A stretch of DNA of 20,139 bases from JTS-RE9 sp964649195 (lineage in GTDB: Bacteria; Planctomycetota; Phycisphaerae; Phycisphaerales; Phycisphaeraceae). The stretch covers positions 1 through 20,139 of the forward strand of contig CAZYPK010000088.1 in the NCBI GenBank assembly GCA_964649195.1. The letters are read 5' to 3'. The translations under genes were made by a program, and so were the position numbers. The notes beneath the pieces were generated by a model. The model was given only the letters and a program-made list of their open reading frames with translations. It did not search any database and was not told where the DNA came from. Shown piece by piece: positions 1-7,304 of this stretch (positions within the stretch are counted from its first letter, which is position 1; every line of letters begins with the position of its first letter).

Positions 1-1192
1 CGGGTGTCGGGTGTCGGGTGTCGGGTGTCGGGTGTCGGGTGTCGGCTTCTCCCCCTCCATCCCTTCGTGCCTCCGTGCCTTCGTGCCTCCGTGCCTCTTC
101 CCCTCCGTGCCTTCCCGCCTCTTCCCCCCCTTCGTGCCTTCGTGCCTTCGTGCCTTCGTGCCTTTCCGTATTCAATTCCTCCACAAAATCCCTGCGGATC
201 ACATGAATCGCAATCGACCCCGCGCGGAACCGCAGTTCGCCGTCCTCGTTCCGCTGCATCGCCAGTTCATCGGGCAGGTCGCTGTATTCGATCACCGTCA
301 CCCGGCCATCCACCATGCAGAAGTTGCCCAGCTTTTCCTTGGGCGCGACCTTGGGCAGCATCTTGGAGCTCATCTGCGCCCCGTCGATCGCGTGCAGGCC
401 GATGAAGAGCGGATCGATGACCTTCACGATGGGGTTGTCGATCTGCACGTAGCTGATCTGCTCGACGCCTCGGTCGGTCATGTCGGCGATGGCGCCGCTG
501 GTGTGAAGCGCCTTGAGCGACCCGCCGTGGCCGTTGGGCGAAAGAGCCAGCGCGGAAGGCGAGGCGAGGAGCACCTTGCCGGTGATCATGTCGAGGGCGG
601 GCATCATGGCCTGCGGGAAGATTTTGACGTTGCGGTAGTGCAGGCCGAAGTGGTCGTGCTCATCGAGGAAGTCGCAGGTCGGCTCGTGGTTCACCGGGCT
701 GGTCATGATGTACCAGGGCACGGTGCAGCCGTATTTTTCCTGCGTTCTGAGGATGTATTCCGCCAGGGCGCCAAAGAGCGGCAGCCTGCGGATGGGCGTG
801 GCGGGGAAGGTTCCCTTGGGCGCATCCCAGCCCAGGCGCGTGCCCTGTCCGCCGGCGACGGTGAACGCCGCGACCTTGCCGGCACGGATGAGCGATTCGC
901 CGTGGGCCCGGGCCTCCTTGTATCTCTTTTCCAGTTCCGGTGTGCCTGGAGTGCGCGGGTAATAGGGGGCAGGCTCGATATTTTTGGGAAGCTCGAATGC
1001 CGGCTTGTTCTTCACGTAGGTCTCCACCAGCCGGGCGACTTCGGGCCAGTCGATCGCTTCGATCTCGGCAAGCAGCGACAGTTTCCGCGCCTCATCGAGC
1101 GTGTCGTAGAAGTGCAGAACGTGCGATTGATCGACCGCATCGAGCATGGCGCGGACCGCGGCGAGACGGGTGTCGAGAGTGATGGTGGACAT
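1..1192 (-). CDS. UDP-sugar pyrophosphorylase (UAP/AGX, UDPGP family), 5' part only, entering a microsatellite
   Basis: Predicted cytosolic nucleotidyltransferase making a UDP-sugar (UDP-GlcNAc or UDP-glucose) from UTP and a sugar 1-phosphate. Read from ATG at 1192; 397 codons are present and the frame runs off the left edge with no stop. Visible signatures are the nucleotide-binding loop AGGQGTRLGWDAPKG (about residues 113-127), SPNGHGG (218-224, the family's P-x-GNGG uridine motif), QIDNPIVKVIDPLFIG (250-265) and DGELRFRAGSIAIH (317-330). The family continues another 100 or more residues after this last block, so the C-terminal part should lie outside the window. From about residue 343 the frame is no longer family sequence: it is repeats of HEGTKARR type, then TPDTRHP type, encoded by the octamer and heptamer arrays. 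Neither array has a stop in any minus-strand frame, so openness there proves little. Substrate choice (glucose or GlcNAc) cannot be told. No clear Shine-Dalgarno sequence was seen. Confidence 0.85.
   Translation of the reverse strand, partial: MSTITLDTRLAAVRAMLDAVDQSHVLHFYDTLDEARKLSLLAEIEAIDWPEVARLVETYVKNKPAFELPKNIEPAPYYPRTPGTPELEKRYKEARAHGESLIRAGKVAAFTVAGGQGTRLGWDAPKGTFPATPIRRLPLFGALAEYILRTQEKYGCTVPWYIMTSPVNHEPTCDFLDEHDHFGLHYRNVKIFPQAMMPALDMITGKVLLASPSALALSPNGHGGSLKALHTSGAIADMTDRGVEQISYVQIDNPIVKVIDPLFIGLHAIDGAQMSSKMLPKVAPKEKLGNFCMVDGRVTVIEYSDLPDELAMQRNEDGELRFRAGSIAIHVIRRDFVEELNTERHEGTKARRHEGGEEAGRHGGEEARRHEGTEARRDGGGEADTRHPTPDTRHPTP
2..43. repeat. Heptanucleotide tandem array (GGGTGTC)n, cut by window edge
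   Basis: Six perfect copies of GGGTGTC lie end to end and the array probably continues left of the window. On the minus strand it reads TPDTRHP with a 7-residue period in whatever frame is used. It overlaps the still-open frame of the UDP-sugar pyrophosphorylase gene. Confidence 0.95.
61..165. repeat. Octanucleotide array, unit CTTCGTGC / CTCCGTGC, partly degenerate
   Basis: About a dozen copies of an 8-bp unit, mainly CTTCGTGC with a CTCCGTGC variant, interrupted by degenerate C/T-rich stretches. The copies nearest the conserved part of the gene (131-162) are the purest. On the minus strand the unit reads HEGTKARR in every frame. It begins directly after the codons for FVEELN of the pyrophosphorylase, a position where a surface loop is plausible. 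Confidence 0.9.
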
Positions 1193-1311
1193 GTCAACAG
1201 TGTTGAGCAGGGCCTGATGAAATGCAAGTCATGCTCAAGCCCCGCCCGGCCCCCGGAACAGGGCGCGGGCTGTGAGGCGTACATCTCTGAGCCCTCGCCT
1301 TTCCAGGAGCC

Positions 1312-1500
1312 TGAGAACTTTTGGGTGGCTGGGGCTGAGGCTTTGCGAAGCCCCGGCAAGGGGAGCCGGGGGAGCCAGAGGAGCCAGAGGAGCCAGAGGA
1401 GCCGGGGCTTCGCGGACTCAGCCCCAGCCACCCGACGCAGAGCCTCAGCCCCAGCCACTCCGAATAATATCCCGCCACAAAAGATGGGCATGTCCTGATG
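1312..1500. repeat. Mosaic dispersed repeat, locus A (inverted arms around a 9-bp satellite)
   Basis: Left arm GGGTGGCTGGGGCTGAG at 1323-1339; its exact reverse complement is at 1417-1433, and a second reversed partial arm is at 1441-1458. Between the arms lies a 9-bp satellite of GAGCCAGAG units (about 1361-1403). A tail ACAAAAGATGGGCA follows at 1477-1490. All parts recur at 7305-7620: the 33 nt at 1401-1433 are the exact reverse complement of 7353-7385. The whole sits between the divergent pyrophosphorylase gene and the downstream exported-protein gene. No coding function was recognised here; the rest of the 1193-1600 gap shows only a possible -10 box (TATAAA, 1538-1543). Confidence 0.85.
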
Positions 1501-1600
1501 CCGGCAACTTTTTTCTTCGTCCGCCCGTCATGCGCGGTATAAAACAGGTCCGCCGTCGGCTGGCCGGATCAGCCGCCCGTTTTTGTTGAGAGGAACACCG

Positions 1601-2863
1601 ATGACATCACCCCGCCGGACCGCGATGGCCTTTGGCTGGATCGCCGTGTTGAGTTTCGTTTTCGCAAGCAGCTTCGCCGCGCACCGTGGCGAAGCGATCA
1701 CCGTCGAGGAGGAAGACTTCGATGACACGTGGCTCGATGAGATTTTCCTTGATGAAGATGAGGATGTGGAATTCTTCGTCCCGGGGCTGCTCGATCCGCC
1801 AAACTTTGTGTTTTGGCAGCCGCTCGTTCCCGCTCCCGCACCTGAGAAGCCTGCCCCCGGCACCACCACCGACAACAAAGCCCCCGGCCCCGCCCCCGGA
1901 CCCGGACCCGGCCCCGCCCCTGCCACTGAAACCAAACCCAAGCCCGAACCGATCGATCCGCGCATCATCCGCATGCACCTGAGCGATGGCAGCATCATCA
2001 GCGGCAAGCTGGGCATCACCACGCTGGCCATCGACACCCGCTTTGGCCGGCTCAACGTGCCCATCGAGCGGATCCGCTACATCAAGCCGGGCATCGACAG
2101 CCGCCCGCAACTGAAGGAGCAGGTGCAAGGCTGGATCGAACAGCTTGCCTCCTCCAACGTCGAGGAGCGCAAGGTCGCCGCCGGCCGGCTCGCCACGCTG
2201 GGCCCCTCGGCGCTTCAGTTGCTCCGCCCGCTGGTGCATGACGCCAGCGCCGCCCGCGCCGCCGAGGCCCGGGCGATCATCGAGAAGATCAGCGATGAGC
2301 TGGACATGGAGATGCTCGACCCGGCGGAACTCTCGACCCAGGATGTCATCGCCACCGACGCCTTCACCATCACCGGGCGGATCGTGCCGCAGTCGTTCGC
2401 CCTCGACAGCGACTTCGGCAACCTCACCATGGCGCTGGCGGATGTGATGAAGGCCGACCGCGACGGCGGCGAGCCGGAGGAGGAGCGCAAGACCCTCGCC
2501 GTGGATCAGAACAACTTCGTCTCCCGCACCATGAAAAGCACCGGCCTTCGGGTGACCAAGGGCGACCGCATCACCATCCGCGCCAGCGGGCAGCTTGCGA
2601 TGACCCGCTGGGGCAACGCCGTCGCCACCCCCGACGGCGCCGTCAACGCCGGCTGGTACCTCAACGGCAAAATCTACAACGGCGCCCTGTGCCTTCGCAT
2701 CGGCAACGCCGGGCAGATCACCAAGGTCGGCAACAACCTCACCCTCACCGCCACCGAAACGGGCGTCCTCCACCTGGGCATCGCCATGAACCCGCGCTAC
2801 GCCAGCGACGGCTACCAGTACCCCGGCGAATTCAAGGCCGATGTGCGGGTGAAGAAGAAGTAG
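1601..2863 (+). CDS. Exported protein with paired beta motifs, a helical segment and a C-terminal LecA/PA-IL-like domain
   Basis: 420 residues. ATG 1601 is chosen because AGAGGA lies 6 nt upstream; a TTG at 1583 would only add six residues. N-terminal signal peptide (basic MTSPRR, hydrophobic core, cleavage probably near SSFA-A), an acidic stretch, then a Pro/Ala/Gly-rich linker (about 70-120). Two similar segments follow: LSDGSIISGKLGITTLAIDT...GRLNVPIERIRYI (about 123-160) and a second copy (about 243-283), flanking an alpha-helical stretch that looks HEAT-like. The last 120 residues (GLRVTKGDRITIRASGQLA ... GALCLRIG ... GVLHLGIAMN) resemble the galactose-binding LecA/PA-IL fold. Known family role: sugar or calcium-dependent glycan binding. 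Inference: a surface or periplasmic protein that may bind carbohydrate. It appears monocistronic; TATAAA at 1538-1543 is a possible -10 without a convincing -35. No terminator was recognised. Confidence 0.82.
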   Translation: MTSPRRTAMAFGWIAVLSFVFASSFAAHRGEAITVEEEDFDDTWLDEIFLDEDEDVEFFVPGLLDPPNFVFWQPLVPAPAPEKPAPGTTTDNKAPGPAPGPGPGPAPATETKPKPEPIDPRIIRMHLSDGSIISGKLGITTLAIDTRFGRLNVPIERIRYIKPGIDSRPQLKEQVQGWIEQLASSNVEERKVAAGRLATLGPSALQLLRPLVHDASAARAAEARAIIEKISDELDMEMLDPAELSTQDVIATDAFTITGRIVPQSFALDSDFGNLTMALADVMKADRDGGEPEEERKTLAVDQNNFVSRTMKSTGLRVTKGDRITIRASGQLAMTRWGNAVATPDGAVNAGWYLNGKIYNGALCLRIGNAGQITKVGNNLTLTATETGVLHLGIAMNPRYASDGYQYPGEFKADVRVKKK

Positions 2864-3787
2864 CAGGGGCAGGAGCAGGGGCAGCTTATCAAGCGGGTTC
2901 TGTGAGCTTTCATCCCTGCCATTTGACGATTGGCCCGCCAAAGACTTATGATGCGTTTGCCTGACGCTGAGCGGTTTTGCAGGTTTGCAAACCGTTCTCC
3001 ACCAATCGAATCCGCCCTCACCGCGAGCATGGGATTTTGCCCGATGCGACAATGGAGCTTCTGATCCGTTGTGATGTATGAAGACCTCATGGAAACTTCA
3101 TGCAGGTGTCGTAGGAAATCGGAGCCGTTACGGCATTAACAACCGGCACGAGTCTGTCAGGATGAGCCTGGCCTCGCAGCCGATCAGCCCGTGAATTGGA
3201 ACGATCTGTTTTGTTCCAACCACTGGCCGTCTGCCCGAAAGGGCTTAGGCGGATAGATTGACGATGACAAAGTCCGGTTCGATTGTGCTTGCGGTTATTT
3301 CATGCAGGGGTCACGTTTCGCTCACAGGGAGCACGCAAGGCCCCGGGGTTCGGTGCGCTCTTTTCGTGGCGGCCCTGCGCGCTGCGAGCGTGGCCGGGCC
3401 GAAAGGGGTCTGATCGGTTTTTTGTTGCAAGGATCGTGCATCACGCCCCCCGGATCCCAACCCCCCCCCGGTCTCCGGTCCCCGGTTCCAACCGCCAGAC
3501 ATCCGAACCACGGCTTGGCTTACTCCCCGTCGTTCAATCACTGATCGCTTCAGCTTCCCGGCGCGATGCGCCGCGGTCCGTCTGAAGGCGAGCCCATCTC
3601 CCGCGACGAGCCTTTCGCTCGCTGTGTGTCTGAACCGGCCCGTGCCCTGACACGCGGTCTGTCTTTGCAGCGCGACGTTGAATTGCCGATGGCAAGGGGT
3701 TCTTCACAAGGGTGAGATGGCCTTGCACCTGTCGGGTATTCGGCTTCGCACCTCTGCACGGGCAGGTCGCCATAGATTGAGAGGGCC
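2864..3787. other. Long gene-free gap with hairpins; possible structured RNA, not identified
   Basis: No convincing coding frame on either strand. By eye, 2930-3300 is less GC-rich than the genes. It contains a 7-bp hairpin TTGGAAC/GTTCCAA (3196-3202 and 3213-3219), a GCCC-GAAA-GGGC tetraloop hairpin (3233-3244) with a possible outer GCC/GGC stem (3226-3228 and 3248-3250), and GCCG/CGGC (3124-3134). A possible long-range pairing joins AATCGGA (3117-3123) to TTCGATT (3278-3284). RNase P, tmRNA and SRP RNA were checked from memory and do not fit. 3459-3488 holds a C-tract and three CCGGTCN heptamers. The rny promoter should lie near the 3' end but no clear -35/-10 pair was seen. Confidence 0.4.
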
Positions 3788-5416
3788 GTGACCTTGCAGA
3801 TGATTTACGTTCTCTCGGAAGTGTCCACCGGCATGGCGATCGCCGCGGGACTGATCGGACTGATCGCGGGCGCCGCTGCGGCCCTGGCGCTGGGCAAAAC
3901 CATGGGGATCAAGACGATCGCCCAGTCCAAGCGCGAAGCGGAGGAGGTGCTCCGGGCCGCGCGCAACGAGGCGGAGACGCTCAAGAAGCAGGCGGAACTG
4001 GATGGCCGAAACGAGGTGGCCAGACGGCGCGAAGCGTTCGACAAGGAAATGGACAAGGAACGCGAGGAGATCAAGGAACAGGAGCGCAGGCTCAGCAAGC
4101 GCGAGGACAACCTCGACCGCAAGCTGGACACCCTCTCCACCAAGGAAAAATATCTCGACGATCTCGATGGCAAGATCAAGGTCCGTGAAAAGACGGTGGC
4201 GGGCAAGGAGGATGAACTGGATCAGCTCATCGCCGACCGCCGGAAGCTGCTTGAGGAATCGGTGCAGGAACAGAAGCTGGTGCTGCTCCGCGTGGCCAAG
4301 CTCAGCGAGCACGAGGCGAAGGATCAGGCCCTGGCACTGGTGGAGCGAAGCTGCCAGCACGAGGCGGCGCAGATCATCCAGCGCGTGCAGCAGCAGGCGG
4401 AAGAAGAGGCGAAATCGACCGCGCTGAAGATCACCTTGCAGGCGATTCAGCGTTACGCCTCGGAGCACACCGCCGATTCGACGGTCAGCGCGATACCCAT
4501 CGCCAGCGATGACATGAAGGGTCGCGTGATCGGCCGTGAAGGCCGCAACATTCGTGCGTTTGAGAAGGCGACGGGCGTGGATGTGATCGTCGATGACACG
4601 CCAGGCGTGGTGGTGGTTTCCTGCTTCGATCCGGTTCGCCGGGCGATCGCGGCGGACTCGCTGAGGAAGCTGATCGAGGATGGCCGCATCCACCCGGCCC
4701 GCATCGAGGAGGTCGTCGAACAGATGACCAAGGAGATCGGGCAGAAGATCATCAAGTTCGGCAAGGATGCGAGCATCGAGTGCAACATCCAGGGGTTGCA
4801 TCCGAAGGTCAGCGAGGCGATGGGCCGGATGTATTACCGCACCAGCTACGGTCAGAACATCCTGCGGCATTCGGTGGAGACGGCCTTCCTCTGCCAGGTC
4901 ATCGCCGATGAACTGGGACTTGACGGCGAACTGGCGCGTCGCTGCGGCTTCCTGCACGACATCGGCAAGGCGATGGACCACGACATGGAAGGCGGGCACC
5001 CGGCCATCGGCGCCGACTTCTGCAAGAAGTTCGGCGAGAACGAAGCCGTGCTCAACGCCATCGCCGGCCACCACAACGACATCCCCGCCACCACGCCTTA
5101 CACCCCGATCGTCATGGCCGCCGACGCGATCAGCGGCGCCAGGCCCGGCGCCCGCCGCGAGACGCTGGAGAAATACATCAAGCGTCTGGAGCAGCTCGAA
5201 TCCATCGCAATGGACATGAAAGGCGTCCGGCAGGCGTTTGCAATCCAGGCCGGCCGCGAGGTGCGCGTCATCGTCGATCCCGACAACGTGGACGACACCA
5301 ACTGCACCTACATCGCAAGGGACATCGCCAAGCGCGTCAGCGAAGAGATGACCTTCCCCGGCGAGATCCGCATCACCGTGCTGCGCGAGATGCGCACGGT
5401 GGAGTATGCGCGTTAA
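3788..5416 (+). CDS. rny: RNase Y (membrane-anchored endoribonuclease)
   Basis: 542 residues, slightly longer than the usual 510-530. Initiates bulk mRNA decay by endonucleolytic cleavage; anchored to the inner face of the membrane. Order seen: TM helix (about 13-37), long charged coiled coil (about 45-225), KH domain with MKGRVIGREGRNIRAFE (243-259) and FDPVRRAIA...LIEDGRIHPARIEE (about 280-308), then HD domain with H361 (ILRHSVETA) and the metal-binding pair H390/D391 in GFLHDIGKAMDHD. The domain order and the DGRIHPARIEE block are diagnostic. The start is ambiguous: GAGAGGG (3779-3785) is only 2 nt from GTG 3788, 8 nt from TTG 3794 and 14 nt from ATG 3800, so TTG 3794 has the best spacing. 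The true N-terminus differs by at most four residues. Confidence 0.97.
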   Translation: MTLQMIYVLSEVSTGMAIAAGLIGLIAGAAAALALGKTMGIKTIAQSKREAEEVLRAARNEAETLKKQAELDGRNEVARRREAFDKEMDKEREEIKEQERRLSKREDNLDRKLDTLSTKEKYLDDLDGKIKVREKTVAGKEDELDQLIADRRKLLEESVQEQKLVLLRVAKLSEHEAKDQALALVERSCQHEAAQIIQRVQQQAEEEAKSTALKITLQAIQRYASEHTADSTVSAIPIASDDMKGRVIGREGRNIRAFEKATGVDVIVDDTPGVVVVSCFDPVRRAIAADSLRKLIEDGRIHPARIEEVVEQMTKEIGQKIIKFGKDASIECNIQGLHPKVSEAMGRMYYRTSYGQNILRHSVETAFLCQVIADELGLDGELARRCGFLHDIGKAMDHDMEGGHPAIGADFCKKFGENEAVLNAIAGHHNDIPATTPYTPIVMAADAISGARPGARRETLEKYIKRLEQLESIAMDMKGVRQAFAIQAGREVRVIVDPDNVDDTNCTYIARDIAKRVSEEMTFPGEIRITVLREMRTVEYAR

Positions 5417-5421
5417 CTTCA

Positions 5422-5439
5422 GCCGCTTGCGGCGTGGCA
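5422..5439. repeat. 18-bp post-stop repeat, copy 1
   Basis: GCCGCTTGCGGCGTGGCA follows the rny stop by 5 nt; an identical copy follows the kinase stop at 11038-11055. GCCGCTTGCGGC is a near-perfect palindrome. There is no T-tract, so an intrinsic terminator is unlikely. It could be a short REP-like unit or a 3'-end stabilising hairpin. Confidence 0.6.
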
Positions 5440-5494
5440 GGAGTCCAGGAAAACCGTCGCCTCGCAGAACTCGCCCTCAGCGGAGTAGAATCAG

Positions 5495-5692
5495 ATGCCA
5501 CGAAAAATCCGTGAGCTGATTCGAGACCTTCAGCGCGCCGGCTTTTCCGACCGCGGCGGCAAAGGCAGTCACCGAAACTTCGTGCATCCGAAGGTTGTCA
5601 AGTCCGTGACGATCTCAGGAAACGAAGGCGATGACGCGAAGTCGTATCAGGAAAAAGCCGTTCGCCTCGCCATTGAGGAGTCCAAGCAATGA
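5495..5692 (+). CDS. hicA: HicA toxin (mRNA interferase)
   Basis: 65 residues. HicA toxins fold as a small dsRBD-like domain and cleave mRNA when not bound by HicB. The sequence shows the family pattern: KIRELIRDLQRAGF helix, then GGKGSHRNFVHP with the catalytic histidine H26 in GSH, then the VTISGNEGDD strand and a C-terminal helix (SYQEKAVRLAIEE). Length is typical. ATG 5495 has GGAG at 5482-5485, nine nt away. The stop overlaps the hicB start by 4 nt (ATGA), the usual coupled arrangement. TAGAAT at 5486-5491 resembles a -10 box but lies too close to the start to be a normal promoter; transcription could come from read-through of rny, 78 nt upstream. Confidence 0.92.
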   Translation: MPRKIRELIRDLQRAGFSDRGGKGSHRNFVHPKVVKSVTISGNEGDDAKSYQEKAVRLAIEESKQ

Positions 5693-5928
5693 CCAAAGGT
5701 GATCGCTACGTCAAGCTCGTCGAATGGTCCGACGAAGACAACTGCTTCATCGGCAGTTGTCCTGAATTATTCTATGGTGGATGTCACGGAGACGATTCCC
5801 GCATCGTCTTTGATGAGCTTTGCCGCATCGTTGAGGAGACGATTGAACTGTACGACCATGATGGCAGGCAACCGCCTCGTCCGTTGACGGGGCGGCAGTT
5901 CGTGAACGCGATGCAGAAGATCGCATAG
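5689..5928 (+). CDS. hicB: HicB antitoxin, short form
   Basis: 79 residues. HicB antitoxins have a partial RNase H-like fold that binds and blocks HicA. Visible: YVKLVEWSDEDNCFIGSCPELFYGGCHGDD, corresponding to the family's strand-loop-'PEL.G...G' core, followed by the helix VFDELCRIVEETIELY. It overlaps hicA by ATGA. The chain ends soon after PPRPLTG, with no room for the helix-turn-helix or ribbon-helix-helix domain of longer HicB proteins, so autoregulation through a HicB DNA-binding domain is not expected. The pair ends at a strong terminator. Confidence 0.88.
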   Translation: MTKGDRYVKLVEWSDEDNCFIGSCPELFYGGCHGDDSRIVFDELCRIVEETIELYDHDGRQPPRPLTGRQFVNAMQKIA

Positions 5929-5931
5929 CGA

Positions 5932-5966
5932 GCCGGGCCGTATTCGGCCCGGTTCTTTTTCTTTAT
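5932..5966 (+). terminator. Rho-independent terminator after hicAB
   Basis: Stem CCGGGCCG (5933-5940), loop TATT, stem CGGCCCGG (5945-5952), then the T-rich TTCTTTTTCTTTAT. It starts 4 nt after the hicB stop and closes the operon. Confidence 0.95.
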
Positions 5967-5982
5967 ACTGTTTCAACCGCAG

Positions 5983-6051
5983 GGACTTCTGAATAACCCC
6001 CGAGGTGCCGTGAACCAGGGATCGCGAAGCCGCAAGCGGCTTTATTCAGGA
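5983..6051. repeat. Palindromic dispersed repeat, copy 1 (shorter)
   Basis: Ends are an exact 8-bp inverted repeat, CTGAATAA (5989-5996) and TTATTCAG (6042-6049). The centre is the hairpin AAGCCGC-AA-GCGGCTT (6027-6042). The 24 nt at 6019-6042 are identical to 17991-18014, and the flank GGACTTCYGAATAACCCC also recurs. This copy lacks about 10 nt on the right arm that copy 2 has. It sits between the hicAB terminator and the epimerase start, so it may be in the epimerase promoter or leader. TATACT at 5964-5969 is a possible -10 just before it. Confidence 0.85.
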
Positions 6052-6102
6052 GTCTCCGCAGTACGTTGGTCCCGGCTTCACCATCATCAAGAGGTCCCCA
6101 CC

Positions 6103-7260
6103 ATGAAGCATTCGCTTGTCCTGTCTCTCCTTCTCGCCATGCTTTCCGCATGTTCATCCTCACCCTTGGCCGCAAAAAAAGAGGAAGCCGCACCCATGAG
6201 CCTCACGCAAGCCAGCTTCGGCACGACCGCCGATGGTCAGGAGATCACGCAATACATCCTGACCAACGCCGGCATCACCGCCAAGGTCATCAACTACGGC
6301 GCCCTGCTCACCGAACTCCACGTGCCTGACGCCAACGGCAACGTGGCCGATGTCGTGCTCGGATTCGACAACATCAGGCAGTACGAAACCGAATCCCCTT
6401 ACTTCGGCTGCACCACCGGCCGCGTCGCCAATCGCATCGCCAAGGGCAGGTTCACCCTCGACGGCAGGGAATACACGCTGGCGACCAACAACGCCCCCAA
6501 CCACCTGCACGGCGGGGCGAGCGGCTTCAACAAGAAAATCTGGACCGCCACGACAACCACCACCAACGAAGGCCCCGCGGTGAAGTTCACCTACACCAGC
6601 CCCGATGGCGAAGAAGGGTATCCGGGCAACCTGGCGGTGGAGGTCACCTACACGCTCACGAAGGATGCGGAGCTGCGCATCGATTACAAGGCCGTCACCG
6701 ACAAGGCCACGCCGGTGAACCTGACCCATCACTCCTACTTCAATCTCGCAGGCCAGGGCAACGGTTCCATTCTCAAGCACGAGCTGCAACTGACCGCCGA
6801 CCGTTACACGCCCGTCGATGCCACCTTCATTCCCACCGGCGACATCGCCGGCGTCGAAGGCACCGTCTTCGACTTCCGCAGGCCCGCACCCATCGGCGGA
6901 CGCATCCACCTGCTCAAGGGCGATGAGGCGACCAAGGACCCGGGCGGGTACGACCTCAACTACGTCCTCAACAACCAGACCGGCAAGGTGGCCTTGGCCG
7001 CCAGGCTGCGCGATCCTTCCAGCGGGCGCGTCATGGAAATCTGGACCGATGAGCCGGGCATTCAGTTCTACACCGGCAACTACCTCGATGGCACGCTCAC
7101 CGGCAAGGATGGCAAGGTTTACCAAAAGCACTTTGGCCTTTGCCTGGAGACGCAGCACTACCCCGACAGCATCAACCAGCCCAGGTTCCCTTCGACGGTG
7201 CTCAAGCCCGGCGAGACGTACACGCAGACGTGCGTACACAGGTTCTATACGGAACGATGA
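6103..7260 (+). CDS. galM: Aldose 1-epimerase (mutarotase) with a lipoprotein signal
   Basis: 385 residues. Interconverts alpha and beta anomers of hexoses such as galactose and glucose. Family motifs: INYGALLTEL (about 64-72), GRVANRI (106-112), NHLHGG with H136, NLTHHSYFNL with the catalytic acid H210, GGYDLNYVL with D284, and CLETQHYPD with the catalytic base E349. All key residues are present. ATG 6103 is chosen because AAGAGGT (6089-6095) is 7 nt upstream and the N-terminus is then a good type II signal peptide: MKHSLVL, a hydrophobic core, and lipobox LSAC with C17. This predicts a membrane-tethered, extracytoplasmic mutarotase, unlike the cytosolic enzyme of enterobacteria, consistent with processing sugars released outside the cytoplasm. 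The upstream unit ends in a terminator, so it is probably transcribed alone. Confidence 0.95.
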   Translation: MKHSLVLSLLLAMLSACSSSPLAAKKEEAAPMSLTQASFGTTADGQEITQYILTNAGITAKVINYGALLTELHVPDANGNVADVVLGFDNIRQYETESPYFGCTTGRVANRIAKGRFTLDGREYTLATNNAPNHLHGGASGFNKKIWTATTTTTNEGPAVKFTYTSPDGEEGYPGNLAVEVTYTLTKDAELRIDYKAVTDKATPVNLTHHSYFNLAGQGNGSILKHELQLTADRYTPVDATFIPTGDIAGVEGTVFDFRRPAPIGGRIHLLKGDEATKDPGGYDLNYVLNNQTGKVALAARLRDPSSGRVMEIWTDEPGIQFYTGNYLDGTLTGKDGKVYQKHFGLCLETQHYPDSINQPRFPSTVLKPGETYTQTCVHRFYTER

Positions 7261-7304
7261 GCGGACGCGCGGCGAGGACGCCGCGGCTTGAAGGACGCGG
7301 GGTT

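Noticed and set aside
11..1498. Long plus-strand frame of about 495 codons over the left end
   Set aside because: It is antisense to the clear UDP-sugar pyrophosphorylase gene and shows no family motifs; GC-rich codon bias opens it.
1607..3052. Long minus-strand frame opposite the lectin-like gene
   Set aside because: Low-complexity shadow translation; the plus-strand frame has a signal peptide, SD and recognisable domains.
2940..3060. tmRNA: GGATTCGATTGG on the minus strand
   Set aside because: No tag reading frame ending in ALAA or similar, and the 3' acceptor half would fall inside the coding gene.
2884..3290. RNase P RNA: CACAGAACCCGCTTGATAAG on the minus strand and ACAAAGTCCGG on the plus strand resemble conserved RNase P segments
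   Set aside because: The two matches lie on opposite strands and neither has the matching GGAAAGTCCGG start, CR-II/III or CCACCCGGAGCAA blocks at the right distances.
3283..3585. Open frames of 76-100 codons in the gap before rny
   Set aside because: No SD, no family resemblance, and the frame crosses a C-tract and heptamers.
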